This document shows, one piece after another, positions 44,961 through 55,422 of a stretch of 64,000 nucleotides of DNA. The position numbers and the translations under genes are program-made. The DNA is taken from assembly GCF_004104355.1 (NCBI RefSeq), contig NZ_RJLM01000008.1, positions 1 through 64,000 on the forward strand, written 5' to 3'. The first letter of the stretch is position 1; the number at the start of each line of letters is the position of its first letter. Below the pieces are notes generated by a model, which was not told where the DNA came from, did not search any database, and saw only the letters and a list, made by a program, of their open reading frames with translations. This DNA comes from Photobacterium chitinilyticum. GTDB taxonomy: Bacteria; Pseudomonadota; Gammaproteobacteria; Enterobacterales; Vibrionaceae.

Positions 44961-46892
44961 CTAATACTTGGCTTTCAACTCACTAGGTTTCAGCAGTGCG
45001 TTTTTTTTGCCAGTCAGGTCTCCATAGTAGACCTCGAACATCAAAATGTTCTGCACATAGCCCCGGGTTTCGGTAAACGGAATCGCTTCAATAAACTCAT
45101 AGACATCCAGCTGACCATCCGTTTCCTGTCGCCAGCGGTTTACCCGGCTAGGGCCTGCATTATAAGCAGCAAAAGCAAAAATACGGTTATTGTCGTAGCG
45201 CTCCAGCATCATCTTCAGGTATCCGCTCCCCAGGCGAATATTCACACCGGGATCAAACAAGCTTTTCTTGCCCTGGTAGTTACGTCCCAACTTTTTCGCC
45301 GTCTCTTTGGCCGTCGTTGGCATCAGCTGCATCAGGCCTCGGGCCCCAACAGGCGATACCGCCTCAGCATTGAGCGCACTTTCCTGACGGGCCAGCGCCA
45401 TCATAGTCGTTACCGACAAGCCACGCTTTTTACTGAAAAAGTCAAACCACCATTTATGGGCTATGGGGAAGCGCAGTTCGACATAATCCCACAATTGGCC
45501 TGAAATCGTTGCCTGCACGGCGAGGTGGTGCCATTTGTTTGCCGCGGCATAGGTGGCGAGCATAACCACTTGGTCATTATCCATTCCATCAAGCAGATAG
45601 TGCCATTCTCGGTTTGCAGCAAACAGCTTGTCCAGCGCGATCAACTCCTTGATACGCCGCAGTGCTTGGCCATACTCATAAGTCAGAGTCGTTGACTGCT
45701 TAGGCCCCTTGACCGGATAAACGATGTTTTTTTTCAGTACCGTCGCAGCTGCGGCACTGTAGAAGTCTCGCTGACCGAGAATCGAACGGTAAAGCTCCTC
45801 GGCAGCTTTCTTCTGCCCCTTCTTGGCCAGCAATTTAGCCTGCCAAAACGTCCAGCGAGTTGTTTTTAGTGCCGCCTTCGGCAGACGCTTAAGCCAGCGC
45901 TCTGTTTCTTCCCAGTCAGCCTCTCGGATTGCGACCCGGATACGGCGCTCAAGCAAACGAATACTGCGACTGGTCGACAGTTTCTGGTCTCGCCAGCTAA
46001 GTAAATTCTCGTCATCGGTAGAAAATAGCCGACCGGCGGTATAATCAGCCAGACGCTGCCGTTTATCCTTGGAAAAATGCTGACCATCCATAGTCCGCTG
46101 GTATTGCTTGACGGCTTCTCTGACATCATCCCTCACCAGGCGCTTGTAGGCCAATACCGTGAGGCTCTGATGAAATGGCGTAACCTTGCTCCGCTTGGCA
46201 AAACCCGCTACCCGCTCCGGGCTGTCGTACAGTTCGAGGACCGCCTTCCCTTTCGCTTTGCCGCTACCGCCCAGTTGCTTGTTCAGATATTTGAGGCGGG
46301 TACGGTTACCTTCTTCGTAAACCAGCAACATACGATCAAGGATCAGGGTATTGCTTCTCTGTCCCGCTTTCTGCCACTTGCTTAGTAGGGGATCACAGGC
46401 GTCACTCAGTGACTTGCCAGTCAACCATAAAGACTCCGCCCCCTGCCAGGCAACCTCTGTATTCCCTAGCTTGCTCTGGGCATAGTAATAGTGGCATTTC
46501 AGCACCTCACCACGAGGGGGCATCGGTTGTACCTCGACAAAATTTTGCCAACGCTCAGTATCGGCCAGGTACTCAAGATAGCGGGATTTGATAGTAGTAC
46601 TAAACGGTAGACTTTTGTACTCGTTGATAAAATCTTCCACCTGCCTGGGTGTTTTCATAAACAACAAGCGAGAAAACTCACGATAGTCCAGATAAGGCGT
46701 AAGTACATAATCATCCAGCAGCTCACGCAGCTGAAGATACTCGTCGGTATTGTCCTCTTCCAGAGCGACACCTGCCTGCTCGTACCATTCGCGTTGCTGT
46801 TCAAGCGTGGCAGCAAAAGGCGCAGATCCGGCCAAAATACCAGCCGAGATGATAACAACCAAGAATGCCTTACGGATAAAATAGCCAATCAC
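44961..46892 (-). CDS. slt: Soluble lytic murein transglycosylase
   Basis: Periplasmic enzyme of 643 residues that cuts peptidoglycan glycan strands to 1,6-anhydro ends. Signal peptide at about 1-28 (LVVIISAGILAGSAPFAA), then a long alpha-helical superhelical domain. The C-terminal lysozyme-like SLT domain has catalytic Glu in ARQESALNAEAVSPVGARGLMQLMP and FAFAAYNAGPSRVNRW. Length matches E. coli Slt70. Upstream of trpR on the same strand, as in enterics. Confidence 0.96.
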   Translation of the reverse strand: MIGYFIRKAFLVVIISAGILAGSAPFAATLEQQREWYEQAGVALEEDNTDEYLQLRELLDDYVLTPYLDYREFSRLLFMKTPRQVEDFINEYKSLPFSTTIKSRYLEYLADTERWQNFVEVQPMPPRGEVLKCHYYYAQSKLGNTEVAWQGAESLWLTGKSLSDACDPLLSKWQKAGQRSNTLILDRMLLVYEEGNRTRLKYLNKQLGGSGKAKGKAVLELYDSPERVAGFAKRSKVTPFHQSLTVLAYKRLVRDDVREAVKQYQRTMDGQHFSKDKRQRLADYTAGRLFSTDDENLLSWRDQKLSTSRSIRLLERRIRVAIREADWEETERWLKRLPKAALKTTRWTFWQAKLLAKKGQKKAAEELYRSILGQRDFYSAAAATVLKKNIVYPVKGPKQSTTLTYEYGQALRRIKELIALDKLFAANREWHYLLDGMDNDQVVMLATYAAANKWHHLAVQATISGQLWDYVELRFPIAHKWWFDFFSKKRGLSVTTMMALARQESALNAEAVSPVGARGLMQLMPTTAKETAKKLGRNYQGKKSLFDPGVNIRLGSGYLKMMLERYDNNRIFAFAAYNAGPSRVNRWRQETDGQLDVYEFIEAIPFTETRGYVQNILMFEVYYGDLTGKKNALLKPSELKAKY

Positions 46893-47078
46893 AACACAAT
46901 CCTATGCTGATCCCCCCAACAGGGTCAGTCGAAACGTCCATCCAATAGATATGCCTAGCACTGCTTTCAGCAGGCTGGTATTTATTCATCTTAAACGCTA
47001 ATTATGAACAATGCTGTTAAACTTATGTCCAGAACAGGTAAAATACCCTCCCCTTTAAATTAGAGATTGCAAACGGAT

Positions 47079-48746
47079 ATGGCTGAATACGTCTATACCA
47101 TGTCGCGCGTGGGCAAAATTGTTCCGCCTAAGCGTCAAATTCTGAAAGATATTTCCCTAAGTTTTTTCCCTGGTGCCAAGATTGGTGTTCTGGGCTTGAA
47201 TGGTTCAGGTAAATCGAGTCTGCTCCGCATCATGGCTGGTATCGATACCGATATCGAAGGTGAAGCTCGTCCCCAGAAAGGCTTAAAAGTCGGTTACCTA
47301 CCGCAGGAACCGGTACTGGATGAAGAAAAAACGGTTCGTGAAATTGTTGAAGAAGCCGTCGCCGATGTTAAAAATGCACTAACCCGACTTGATGCAGTGT
47401 ATGCGGCCTACGCAGAACCTGACGCTGATTTCGATGTGCTGGCAAAAGAGCAAGGCGAACTAGAAGCCTTAATCGAAACCAAAGACGGCCATAATCTCGA
47501 AATGCAACTAGAGCGTGCCGCGGATGCACTGCGCCTTCCTGAATGGGATGCACCAATCAAGTTATTGTCTGGTGGTGAACGTCGCCGTGTTGCTATCTGT
47601 CGCCTGCTTCTCGACAAGCCAGACATGCTACTGCTTGATGAGCCAACGAACCACCTGGATGCAGAATCTGTCGCCTGGCTTGAGCACTTCCTGGTTGACT
47701 ACAGTGGTACTGTGGTCGCGATCACGCACGACCGTTACTTCCTTGATAACGCGGCGGGTTGGATCCTGGAGCTTGACCGCGGTGAAGGTATTCCATGGGA
47801 AGGTAACTACACCTCGTGGCTAGAACAGAAAGATGCCCGCCTGAAACAGGAAGCATCTCAGGAACAGGCTCGCCAGAAGACTATCGAGAAAGAGCTGGAG
47901 TGGGTGCGTCAGAACCCTAAAGGCCGTCAGGCTAAGTCCAAAGCGCGTATGGCTCGCTTCGAGGAGCTTAACACCAGCGATCACCAGAAACGTAATGAAA
48001 CCAATGAGCTGTTCATCCCACCAGGTGAGCGCTTGGGTGACAAGGTTGTTGAAGTAAAGAACCTGACTAAATCGTTCGGTGATCGTGTTTTGATTGATGA
48101 TCTGTCATTCAGCATGCCTAAAGGTGCAATTGTCGGGATCATCGGTCCAAACGGTGCGGGTAAATCCACCCTATTCAAAATGCTGAGCGGTGCCGAGCAG
48201 CCAGACTCAGGAACGGTTGAGCTGGGTGAAACGGTCAGCCTTGCTTCTGTGGATCAGTTCCGCGACAGCATGAATGACAACAATACGGTGTACCAGGAGA
48301 TTTCTGAAGGGGCGGATATTATCCGTATCAACAACTTCGAAATTCAGGCCCGTGCTTACGTCTCTCGCTTTAACTTCAAGGGTAGCGATCAGCAGAAGCG
48401 CATTGGTGATCTGTCGGGTGGTGAGCGTAACCGTGTCCACCTCGCCAAGCTGCTTAAAGCCGGCGGCAACGTACTGCTGCTCGATGAACCGACCAATGAC
48501 CTGGATGTAGAAACCCTGCGTGCACTTGAAGAAGCACTGCTAGAATTCCCAGGTTGTGCAATGGTGATCTCGCACGACCGTTGGTTCCTTGACCGTGTAG
48601 CGACCCATATCCTGGACTACCGCGACGAAGGTCAGGTTAGCTTCTTCGAAGGTAACTATACCGAGTACACCGACTGGCTGAAAAAGACCCTTGGTGCCCA
48701 GGCCGCTGAGCCTCATCGTATCAAGTACAAGCGTATCGCCAAGTAA
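47079..48746 (+). CDS. ettA: Energy-dependent translational throttle protein EttA (ABC-F)
   Basis: Cytosolic ABC-F ATPase of 555 residues, the same length as E. coli EttA, that binds the ribosomal E site and gates the first elongation cycle by ADP/ATP ratio. Two ABC domains: GLNGSGKSS with LSGGERRR and LLLDEPTNHLD, and GPNGAGKST with LSGGERNR and LLLDEPTNDLD. The linker between them is charged. ATG 47079 (MAEYVYTMSRVGK) agrees with the family; 47067 is in frame upstream. Confidence 0.97.
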   Translation: MAEYVYTMSRVGKIVPPKRQILKDISLSFFPGAKIGVLGLNGSGKSSLLRIMAGIDTDIEGEARPQKGLKVGYLPQEPVLDEEKTVREIVEEAVADVKNALTRLDAVYAAYAEPDADFDVLAKEQGELEALIETKDGHNLEMQLERAADALRLPEWDAPIKLLSGGERRRVAICRLLLDKPDMLLLDEPTNHLDAESVAWLEHFLVDYSGTVVAITHDRYFLDNAAGWILELDRGEGIPWEGNYTSWLEQKDARLKQEASQEQARQKTIEKELEWVRQNPKGRQAKSKARMARFEELNTSDHQKRNETNELFIPPGERLGDKVVEVKNLTKSFGDRVLIDDLSFSMPKGAIVGIIGPNGAGKSTLFKMLSGAEQPDSGTVELGETVSLASVDQFRDSMNDNNTVYQEISEGADIIRINNFEIQARAYVSRFNFKGSDQQKRIGDLSGGERNRVHLAKLLKAGGNVLLLDEPTNDLDVETLRALEEALLEFPGCAMVISHDRWFLDRVATHILDYRDEGQVSFFEGNYTEYTDWLKKTLGAQAAEPHRIKYKRIAK

Positions 48747-48761
48747 AGGCCCTCACGCTCA

Positions 48762-48786
48762 AAGGCTGCATAATGCAGCCTTTTTT
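48762..48786 (+). terminator. Intrinsic terminator after ettA
   Basis: AAGGCTGCA (48762-48770) and TGCAGCCTT (48774-48782) with a three-base loop and T run. Confidence 0.88.
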
Positions 48787-48920
48787 CTTGTCACATTTAT
48801 TGCAATGTCATTTTTTAACCGATATCACTGCTGATCTAGCACATTTTTGTGATCCTATTCCTGGAGAAATGTCGCATTTCTGATTACACTTAAGTCTCTA
48901 ATAATCAAAAAAGTATTGTT

Positions 48921-49298
48921 ATGGCTGAACGACGTCACTTTATCCGCATCCTCTACCGGACTCCGGCGAAGCTACAGCAGGCGCAGGAACACTGGTCAGC
49001 TGAAGTGTGTGATCTTTCGCTACAAGGAATTCTGCTGACCTGCCCACCGAACTGGACACCCAGCCCGGACAAGTGCTATTCCGTCAGTTTTTGCCTGCAT
49101 GACTGCGACATCGAACTGAATATGGAAACTCAGTTAGTCCATCACGACAGCGACTACCTGCGAATGCAGATCCTCCATATCGATATCGAAAGCGCCAGCC
49201 ACCTAAAACGCCTAGTCGAACTCAATATCGGCACGGATGAACTATTACATCGGGAGCTAGAACAACTGGCTGATTTAAAAAAGCACCTTAACGAGTAG
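48921..49298 (+). CDS. PilZ domain c-di-GMP-binding protein
   Basis: Protein of 125 residues with a canonical PilZ signature: RxxxR at Arg5-Arg9 (RRHFIR) and DLSLQG (DxSxxG). It should bind cyclic di-GMP and relay the signal by an unknown partner. The C-terminus is helical and acidic. It ends 12 bp before an M23 peptidase gene, so the two are probably co-transcribed. Confidence 0.9.
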   Translation: MAERRHFIRILYRTPAKLQQAQEHWSAEVCDLSLQGILLTCPPNWTPSPDKCYSVSFCLHDCDIELNMETQLVHHDSDYLRMQILHIDIESASHLKRLVELNIGTDELLHRELEQLADLKKHLNE

Positions 49299-49310
49299 TA
49301 ACCATTCACC

Positions 49311-50303
49311 ATGTCGGAAAATATCTGTATATCGGTCTCTGATCACCGAGGCACCTCCCATTATTTGATAAACCGCTTTAAGAAGCGCTACCTTGCCTTG
49401 TCTGTGAGCCTACTGCTGGCCATCATCACTGCCGGTAGCTACAGTGTCTATAACCTATACCAACAAAACTTATTTTCGAACCAAAAGCTTAACCTGCTTA
49501 ATATTCAGACCGAGCAGCTCACCGCCTCACTATCTGAAGAGAATGCCGCCAATCAGGCGCTGACCCAGGAGCTCGCGGTAAAAAAGGCAGCACTCAATAT
49601 GCTGACCCAGCGCATCGACGATGTCGAAACCATCCTCGGCCTGCAAACAGGCGACGGTGATGAACTACCGCTGGAACAGCGAGTCGATAGTGCCGCAATC
49701 AGCTCTGCGGTCAGAGGGACGCTGTTTCGCTTGCTCCCCAATGGCAGTCCGACACCGGGTATTCGCATGTCTTCAGGTTTTGGTACCCGCGTCCATCCTG
49801 TCACCGGCAAGCGCAAGCGCCATCGCGGGCTCGACTTTGCCGCCAATACCGGCACGCCTATCTACGCGCCTGCCGACGGGGTAATTGAAGTCATCCGTCC
49901 GAGCAACAAAGGCTCTGGGAACTTTTTAAAGCTCAATCACTCGCTAGGCTTTGCTACCACCTATTCCCATATGAGCAAGTTTAATGTCAAACGCGGCAAG
50001 TTTGTTCGCAAGGGTGATCTCCTCGGCTGGTCGGGCAATACGGGCCTATCCACGGGACCACATTTGCATTACGAAATTCGCTTCCTTGGGCGCGCACTTA
50101 ACCCGCGATCGTTTGTGGAGTGGACTCCGGATAACTTTGAGTCTTTGTTTAAAAAAGAAAAAACCGTGCAATGGGCCTCTCTGCTGGAGATGATCAATAA
50201 CGTTGTCTCGATGCAGGTACAGCTAACCCATGTACCGCAGCCGCTAAAGCCTATTGAAACGGCAAGCAACCAAGCTCTGACCACAGAACATCGCAAGCTG
50301 TGA
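49311..50303 (+). CDS. M23-family metallopeptidase with N-terminal membrane anchor
   Basis: Protein of 330 residues: a short cytoplasmic N-terminus, a membrane helix at about 28-48 (YLALSVSLLLAIITAGSYSVY), a coiled coil (about 55-110), then an LytM/M23 domain with SGFGTRVHPVTGKRKRHRGLDFAA and HLHYEIRF, the zinc ligands H..D and HxH. It probably cuts peptidoglycan cross-links or regulates amidases during growth or division. Paired with the upstream PilZ gene (12-bp gap), a hint of c-di-GMP-linked control. The last 50 residues lack known motifs. Confidence 0.92.
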   Translation: MSENICISVSDHRGTSHYLINRFKKRYLALSVSLLLAIITAGSYSVYNLYQQNLFSNQKLNLLNIQTEQLTASLSEENAANQALTQELAVKKAALNMLTQRIDDVETILGLQTGDGDELPLEQRVDSAAISSAVRGTLFRLLPNGSPTPGIRMSSGFGTRVHPVTGKRKRHRGLDFAANTGTPIYAPADGVIEVIRPSNKGSGNFLKLNHSLGFATTYSHMSKFNVKRGKFVRKGDLLGWSGNTGLSTGPHLHYEIRFLGRALNPRSFVEWTPDNFESLFKKEKTVQWASLLEMINNVVSMQVQLTHVPQPLKPIETASNQALTTEHRKL

Positions 50304-50331
50304 TGCCCATCAGTATTTCTCTGATATAAAA

Positions 50332-50358
50332 AACGAGAGCCTAGCTCTCGTTTTTTGT
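50332..50358. terminator. Bidirectional terminator between the M23 gene and radA
   Basis: AACGAGAGC (50332-50340) and GCTCTCGTT (50344-50352), loop CTA, with A run and T run on the two sides. Confidence 0.88.
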
Positions 50359-50395
50359 CTCATTCATTAATGGGTATCCACCAGAATTCCTTCCC

Positions 50396-51784
50396 CTACA
50401 AAGCAACCCGCTCAAACGCCGTTAGCGCTTCCTGCAAGTCTTCCACCGCGATAATTTCAATACCATTGACCTTTCGGCTGGCATTGGCCTTTGGCACAAT
50501 AGCGCGAGTAAAACCCTGCTTGGCCGCCTCACGAATACGCTCAATACCATTGGCAGCCGGACGAATGTCGGCATTCAGACCGATTTCGCCGAACACCAGG
50601 ACATCCTGTGGAATAGGCGCATTTTTGAAACTTGAAAAAATAGCCAGCAACACAGCCAAATCGGCAGAGGTTTCCTCAATCTTGATCCCACCGACACAGT
50701 TGACGAAGATATCCATATCAGAGAGCATCACCCCTCCATGACGAGCCAAGACGGCAATCGACATCGCCAGACGATTAGAGTCATAACCCACGGTCAAACG
50801 ACGGGGATTTTCCGTCACCGAGTTGTTGCACAGCGCCTGCACTTCCACCAGCAATGGGCGCGTCCCCTCCCATAATGTGGTGCATGCCGAACCAGCATGG
50901 TTCTTGTTGGAGCGGCTCAAAAAAATAGCCGAAGGGTTTTTCACCTGCTTCATACCCGTTTCCGTCATCGCAAAGAAGCACGACTCGGAATCGGCACCAA
51001 AACGGTTTTTCGAGGTCCGTAGCACCCGGAATTTTTCATCCGATGTTGATGACAGGGCAAAAAGGCCATCAACAATATGGATCAGCTGCATTGGGCCGGC
51101 GACGTTGGAGTCTTTGTTGATATGACCAACGATAACGAACGTCACACCTTCCGTTTTGGCAAAACGGGTTAGCGCTGCCGCCGACTCTTTCACTTGACTT
51201 GGACTACCTGCCGCCGACTCATTATGGGCGACGGTCATCGTCTGGATCGAATCAACAATCACGAACTCCGCTTTCTGCTGGGTCACATGATTAAGTACTT
51301 GCTCTACCGATGTTTCTGCCACAACACTGATTTTATCGATATTCGGGGTATTCAGGCGAATAGCCCGCTGCGAAATCTGGTGAATAGACTCTTCGCCCGA
51401 CACATACAAGGCTGACTTGTCTACTGCCACCGCTCCAATACTCTGCAGCAGCAAGGTCGATTTACCCGCTCCAGGATCACCGCAGAGCAATAAAACAGAG
51501 CCCGGTACAATACCACTGCCCAGTACCCGGTCCAGCTCGGAAATTCCAGAGCTAAAACGCGGCAAGTCTTTGCTTTCCACTTCTGACAGCTTCTGAATTT
51601 TGGTTACGGCCCCGGCATAGCTACTTACCGCGCCCAGTCCCCCAGAACCAATCGCGGAACGGGTTTTGGGTACGGTAAATTCAGTGATCGTGTTCCAGGC
51701 CGCACAGGCACTACACTGCCCCTGCCAGCGAGGAAAATCCGCACCACAGTCACTACACACATAGGCACGTTTTATTTTGGCCAT
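50396..51784 (-). CDS. radA: DNA repair protein RadA (Sms)
   Basis: RecA-like helicase of 462 residues that extends branch migration in recombination. A four-Cys zinc finger at the start (YVCSDCGADFPRWQGQCSAC), Walker A GDPGAGKSTLL, the RadA-specific KNRFG motif, and a C-terminal Lon-like domain (DMDIFVNCVGGIKIEETSADLA). Length typical. Flanked by M23 and the large PilZ gene as in Vibrio; convergent with the former. Confidence 0.97.
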   Translation of the reverse strand: MAKIKRAYVCSDCGADFPRWQGQCSACAAWNTITEFTVPKTRSAIGSGGLGAVSSYAGAVTKIQKLSEVESKDLPRFSSGISELDRVLGSGIVPGSVLLLCGDPGAGKSTLLLQSIGAVAVDKSALYVSGEESIHQISQRAIRLNTPNIDKISVVAETSVEQVLNHVTQQKAEFVIVDSIQTMTVAHNESAAGSPSQVKESAAALTRFAKTEGVTFVIVGHINKDSNVAGPMQLIHIVDGLFALSSTSDEKFRVLRTSKNRFGADSESCFFAMTETGMKQVKNPSAIFLSRSNKNHAGSACTTLWEGTRPLLVEVQALCNNSVTENPRRLTVGYDSNRLAMSIAVLARHGGVMLSDMDIFVNCVGGIKIEETSADLAVLLAIFSSFKNAPIPQDVLVFGEIGLNADIRPAANGIERIREAAKQGFTRAIVPKANASRKVNGIEIIAVEDLQEALTAFERVAL

Positions 51785-51931
51785 GTTTCACCTTGACTTA
51801 TTGATCGTTAGCACACTATTTGCTGTTGGAATACTGCAACTGGTACATCCAGCAAGAAATAGTAACAACATACTAAACTTTTGCTGCAAAATGCAGATAT
51901 TAAACTAAGGACTAATGTATCAGAAAGAGCT

Positions 51932-54286
51932 ATGTTGCTGGACGACTATAAAGGATTGATAGAACAACTCATCCCTGTTTATGACAGTGATGATTTTGAC
52001 GACGTCTTTCAAATGATAACGCAGGAAACTAATGGCCCGGCTCGACTCCAGATAAAAATGGAGCTAAACCGGATCATGGCGCCCTGCCATCAACTTGTCG
52101 ATCTTCGCGGTCGGGTCAAGGGAGAATGTCGCCCGTATGAATTACACGGCCAGAGGCACTGGCTGGACGATGTGGCAATCAATACCTACCATAAGCGAAT
52201 CAAGGCTTATGGCGGTAAGTATCGGGTCGGGCTCTACGAGGCCCTTATGAGTACCCGCAACAATTTCCGAGTCCTTCACCAACAGGAAAGACAGGAAACG
52301 AACACCGAAGAGACACCTCAGCGAGATACCCAGTTCGATGCCAATCTTATTCGTTTTGGCCATTATCTAACCCGGGATGAGAACCGTCTTCAAATCACCA
52401 CCCAGGTTAACCTTGCTTTGCCTTTCAACCAGTCCGTCCATGGCGTTACCTCTGATTTGTCCTATTCTGGCGCCAAATTTAAAGTCCCCTCGGCATTTAA
52501 ATACAACCTAGGCCAGACAGTCGTCGCCACATTTCCCAAAATGGCCGAGAAATTCAATGACCCACGGCTACTAAACCAAGGGACAAAATATAGAATTCTA
52601 GGCATTGATGACAACAAGGAAAACGACAGCTTCAAGTGGTTACGACTTAAAATAACCAGTGACAATAGCGTAATCAAACAGACGATTGATCGTAGCCAAC
52701 AAGTTTTACAACACCGAACCCGCAAGAATCATGAAGACAAGGTGATCCAGGTTCGAACCAAAGGCTACGAACACTGCTTCCTCAAGCACACCACCAGCAT
52801 GCCGCTGTTCTTTGCTGGCAATGAACTGAAATATAGCCTGCTAACCGACCATAACCGTCATATCTGGGATAGCTGGCATGATGAGAGAAACCAGCCTGTC
52901 ATCAACCATCTGCTTTCCAAAGACCGCATGGCCATCCTTGGCAAGGCCGGACTCAAACAATGCAGTACACTGATTTATAGCTTCGTTCACGAACATGACC
53001 GCAAGAGCTTTTTCTACTCTGCCGCCCTGCCGGAAATGACCATGGAGCAACGTCACCTGTTCTGGCATGTCGGGGCCTCAAGAAAGAGCTGGCAAGTCAC
53101 CCGCCTGACGGTACATCCCATCAGTGAAAAAGACTTGGAACGGTTGCAGGACATTGCACCTGAAATGCTTGATCAGTTGAGTAAGCTTACCCATATCGGT
53201 ATTTTGCAGGATCTCACCAACGAACAAGCCCAGCAAGATTACCGTCTGCCGGTTAAACCCCAATTACCGGGTAAAGCACTCCAGACCTTCCGCCACCCTC
53301 GAAATCCGGTCTCTACGGCCAAGGCGATTTACTTTGACCCTAAGCCGCAGCGTAGTGAGTCGCGGTTTAAATTCCAGACTGCAATCGAGCTGCATCACCC
53401 TGACTTTCCGCCAATAACCGGTACCACGATTGATTTTTCTATCCGCGGTTTGAATTTGGATATCATCCAGCCTCTCCCGATCAAGCGAGGTGATGAGGTC
53501 ACTATTAAATTTGTGGATTTACAAAAACTGGATAAAAACGCACCACTCAGTCACGTGCCGTACAAAATCGTGAGGGTCAGTCCGGACTTCAGCAATATCC
53601 AGCTCACTACCGGCAGCGGTGATTACGCATTTAGGGGGGAACAGTTCTTGCGCCGCCTGATTAAGCACAACGAGAGCAAGTTTAAAGTCTTGGAAGAAGT
53701 TCTCCCGAGTGGCGAGCTGTTATTGGCCATGCACCAGATGCTGCTAACACGCCTTAACTGCATTCCTTACTTTACCGAAAAAGTCGACCACAAGATAAAG
53801 ATCAAAGCAATTGGCTGTAATTTCCCAATGCCGGCATTGCCGAAACTATTCAATCAGGTCGCCGGAGGAAAGGACTTCTCGCTTGAACCTATTTTCAAAA
53901 ACCGGCTCAAGAAAATGCTGGCTGAAACCATGCGACCAGTCGAGATCCGCAAGCCCTATATTCATGAACTGTATCTGTCGATCCAACGAAAAGGTAACAC
54001 AATAAAGCACCTAGATAGCAAACTCATTGATGAGTTCGGCACAGTGGATGAACGGATAAAATTCATCAAAGGGGCCAAAGCGAAAGGGGAATTCATGGCG
54101 ATTAGGGTAACAGCAGTACCAGTATTGAACCCGATGACCGTCCTGACAGGCATCGAACTCGGTGAACTGGCCCGAATGGCACTGCACCGTGCACGGGCAC
54201 TGGAAGTAGAGTTTAACTCGCTGATCGGCTGCGGTGAAATATACGATATTACCGATGAAGTGCAGATAAGGCTGGAAATAGGCTAG
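51932..54286 (+). CDS. Large two-domain PilZ c-di-GMP-binding protein (PlzC-like)
   Basis: Protein of 784 residues. Two PilZ domains both keep the cyclic di-GMP motifs: RDENR with SDLSYSG near residues 150-175, and RSESR with DFSIRG near residues 470-505. Other parts are unassigned. V. cholerae has PlzC, of similar size, at the same place between radA and serB, and this is its likely orthologue. ATG 51932 gives this length; the frame extends upstream to a TTG at 51881 without a ribosome site. It is divergent from radA. Confidence 0.85.
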   Translation: MLLDDYKGLIEQLIPVYDSDDFDDVFQMITQETNGPARLQIKMELNRIMAPCHQLVDLRGRVKGECRPYELHGQRHWLDDVAINTYHKRIKAYGGKYRVGLYEALMSTRNNFRVLHQQERQETNTEETPQRDTQFDANLIRFGHYLTRDENRLQITTQVNLALPFNQSVHGVTSDLSYSGAKFKVPSAFKYNLGQTVVATFPKMAEKFNDPRLLNQGTKYRILGIDDNKENDSFKWLRLKITSDNSVIKQTIDRSQQVLQHRTRKNHEDKVIQVRTKGYEHCFLKHTTSMPLFFAGNELKYSLLTDHNRHIWDSWHDERNQPVINHLLSKDRMAILGKAGLKQCSTLIYSFVHEHDRKSFFYSAALPEMTMEQRHLFWHVGASRKSWQVTRLTVHPISEKDLERLQDIAPEMLDQLSKLTHIGILQDLTNEQAQQDYRLPVKPQLPGKALQTFRHPRNPVSTAKAIYFDPKPQRSESRFKFQTAIELHHPDFPPITGTTIDFSIRGLNLDIIQPLPIKRGDEVTIKFVDLQKLDKNAPLSHVPYKIVRVSPDFSNIQLTTGSGDYAFRGEQFLRRLIKHNESKFKVLEEVLPSGELLLAMHQMLLTRLNCIPYFTEKVDHKIKIKAIGCNFPMPALPKLFNQVAGGKDFSLEPIFKNRLKKMLAETMRPVEIRKPYIHELYLSIQRKGNTIKHLDSKLIDEFGTVDERIKFIKGAKAKGEFMAIRVTAVPVLNPMTVLTGIELGELARMALHRARALEVEFNSLIGCGEIYDITDEVQIRLEIG

Positions 54287-54302
54287 CTAGACTCCACCCT
54301 AG

Positions 54303-54325
54303 CCCTCCCCTTCGCAAGGGGAGGG
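54303..54325. terminator. GC-rich hairpin between the PilZ gene and serB
   Basis: CCCTCCCCTT (54303-54312) and AAGGGGAGGG (54316-54325) around a three-base loop. No T run, but strong and between convergent genes. Confidence 0.55.
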
Positions 54326-54343
54326 AACAAGAGCCAGTAAAAC

Positions 54344-55309
54344 CTACCAGCTAATTCCCTGCGGCATAAGGGAAGCAGAAAGAATACACATCACCCCGCC
54401 CAGATCCGCATGGCGGATAACGACCGGCGCTTCGGCCTCGACTTTCGGTTTGGCATGGTAGGCAACTCCCAGACCAGCGACTTTAAGCATTAATAGATCA
54501 TTGGCTCCATCACCGACGGCAACGGTATTATGCAATGCAATCTCGTGTTGATCGGCCAGTTCACGCAAAATGTCAGCTTTGGCTTGGGCATCAACCACAT
54601 CACCAAGCACCTTGCCGGTCAGCTTGCCGTTTACTATCTCTAACGTATTCGACTGAGCATGAACAAGGTTCAACTCTTCTTTTAGGTAATCCGAAAAATA
54701 GGTGAAGCCACCCGAGGCTATCGCCACTTTCCAATCGTAGTGATGAAGTGTCGCGACCAGCTCACGCAATTCAGGCATCATCGGCAATGTTGAGCGTACA
54801 GATTCCAATATCGACTCATCGGCACCGGCCAGTGTCGCAACCCGCTGACGCAGGCTCTGTTCAAAATCAAGCTCCCCCAGCATTGCTCGCTCGGTCACCT
54901 CGGCAACTTGCTCTCCCACTCCGGCTAGCACTGCAATTTCATCAATACACTCAATCTCAATAGCAGTAGAGTCCATGTCCATCACTACCAGACCAGGCTC
55001 GGACAAATCAGGCAGCTCACTGGTAGAAACAAAATCGATCTGATAGCGGATCAATGCCTGCTCCAGCAGGCCAGAGAGATCATTGCTGATCAGTACCGCA
55101 TCATAGGAGCCAACCTTCCATGCAGCGACCACCTCGAGAGCATTACCGGCATAAGCGGCAATATCAGCCATGAGCTCAGGTGTAATCTGCCGCCCGTAAA
55201 TCAACCCACTGGCTTGTTTTCTTACCAGATTAGAAGCGGATGTCGCATCGGGGAAACGCTGCTGAAGCGACGTATGTTTTTTAACTTTTAGCACGTTTTT
55301 TACATCCAT
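54344..55309 (-). CDS. serB: Phosphoserine phosphatase
   Basis: HAD-family enzyme of 321 residues making serine from phosphoserine, the last step of serine synthesis. Catalytic motif VVMDMDSTAIEIECIDEIA, motif II SGGFTYFSDYL and motif III VGDGANDLLMLKVAG. The N-terminal about 100 residues are the usual extension. serB next to ytjB and radA is conserved in enterics and vibrios. It is convergent with the PilZ gene and divergent from ytjB. Confidence 0.97.
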   Translation of the reverse strand: MDVKNVLKVKKHTSLQQRFPDATSASNLVRKQASGLIYGRQITPELMADIAAYAGNALEVVAAWKVGSYDAVLISNDLSGLLEQALIRYQIDFVSTSELPDLSEPGLVVMDMDSTAIEIECIDEIAVLAGVGEQVAEVTERAMLGELDFEQSLRQRVATLAGADESILESVRSTLPMMPELRELVATLHHYDWKVAIASGGFTYFSDYLKEELNLVHAQSNTLEIVNGKLTGKVLGDVVDAQAKADILRELADQHEIALHNTVAVGDGANDLLMLKVAGLGVAYHAKPKVEAEAPVVIRHADLGGVMCILSASLMPQGISW

Positions 55310-55422
55310 GTTTAAGTTCAGTTATTTTAACCACGGCTACCAAAGTACCCTATTGCAATTTATCAGGGCAAGCCCCAATATGGCATTCGTGCATTTCGGC
55401 TTTGATTCCACTATACGTTAAT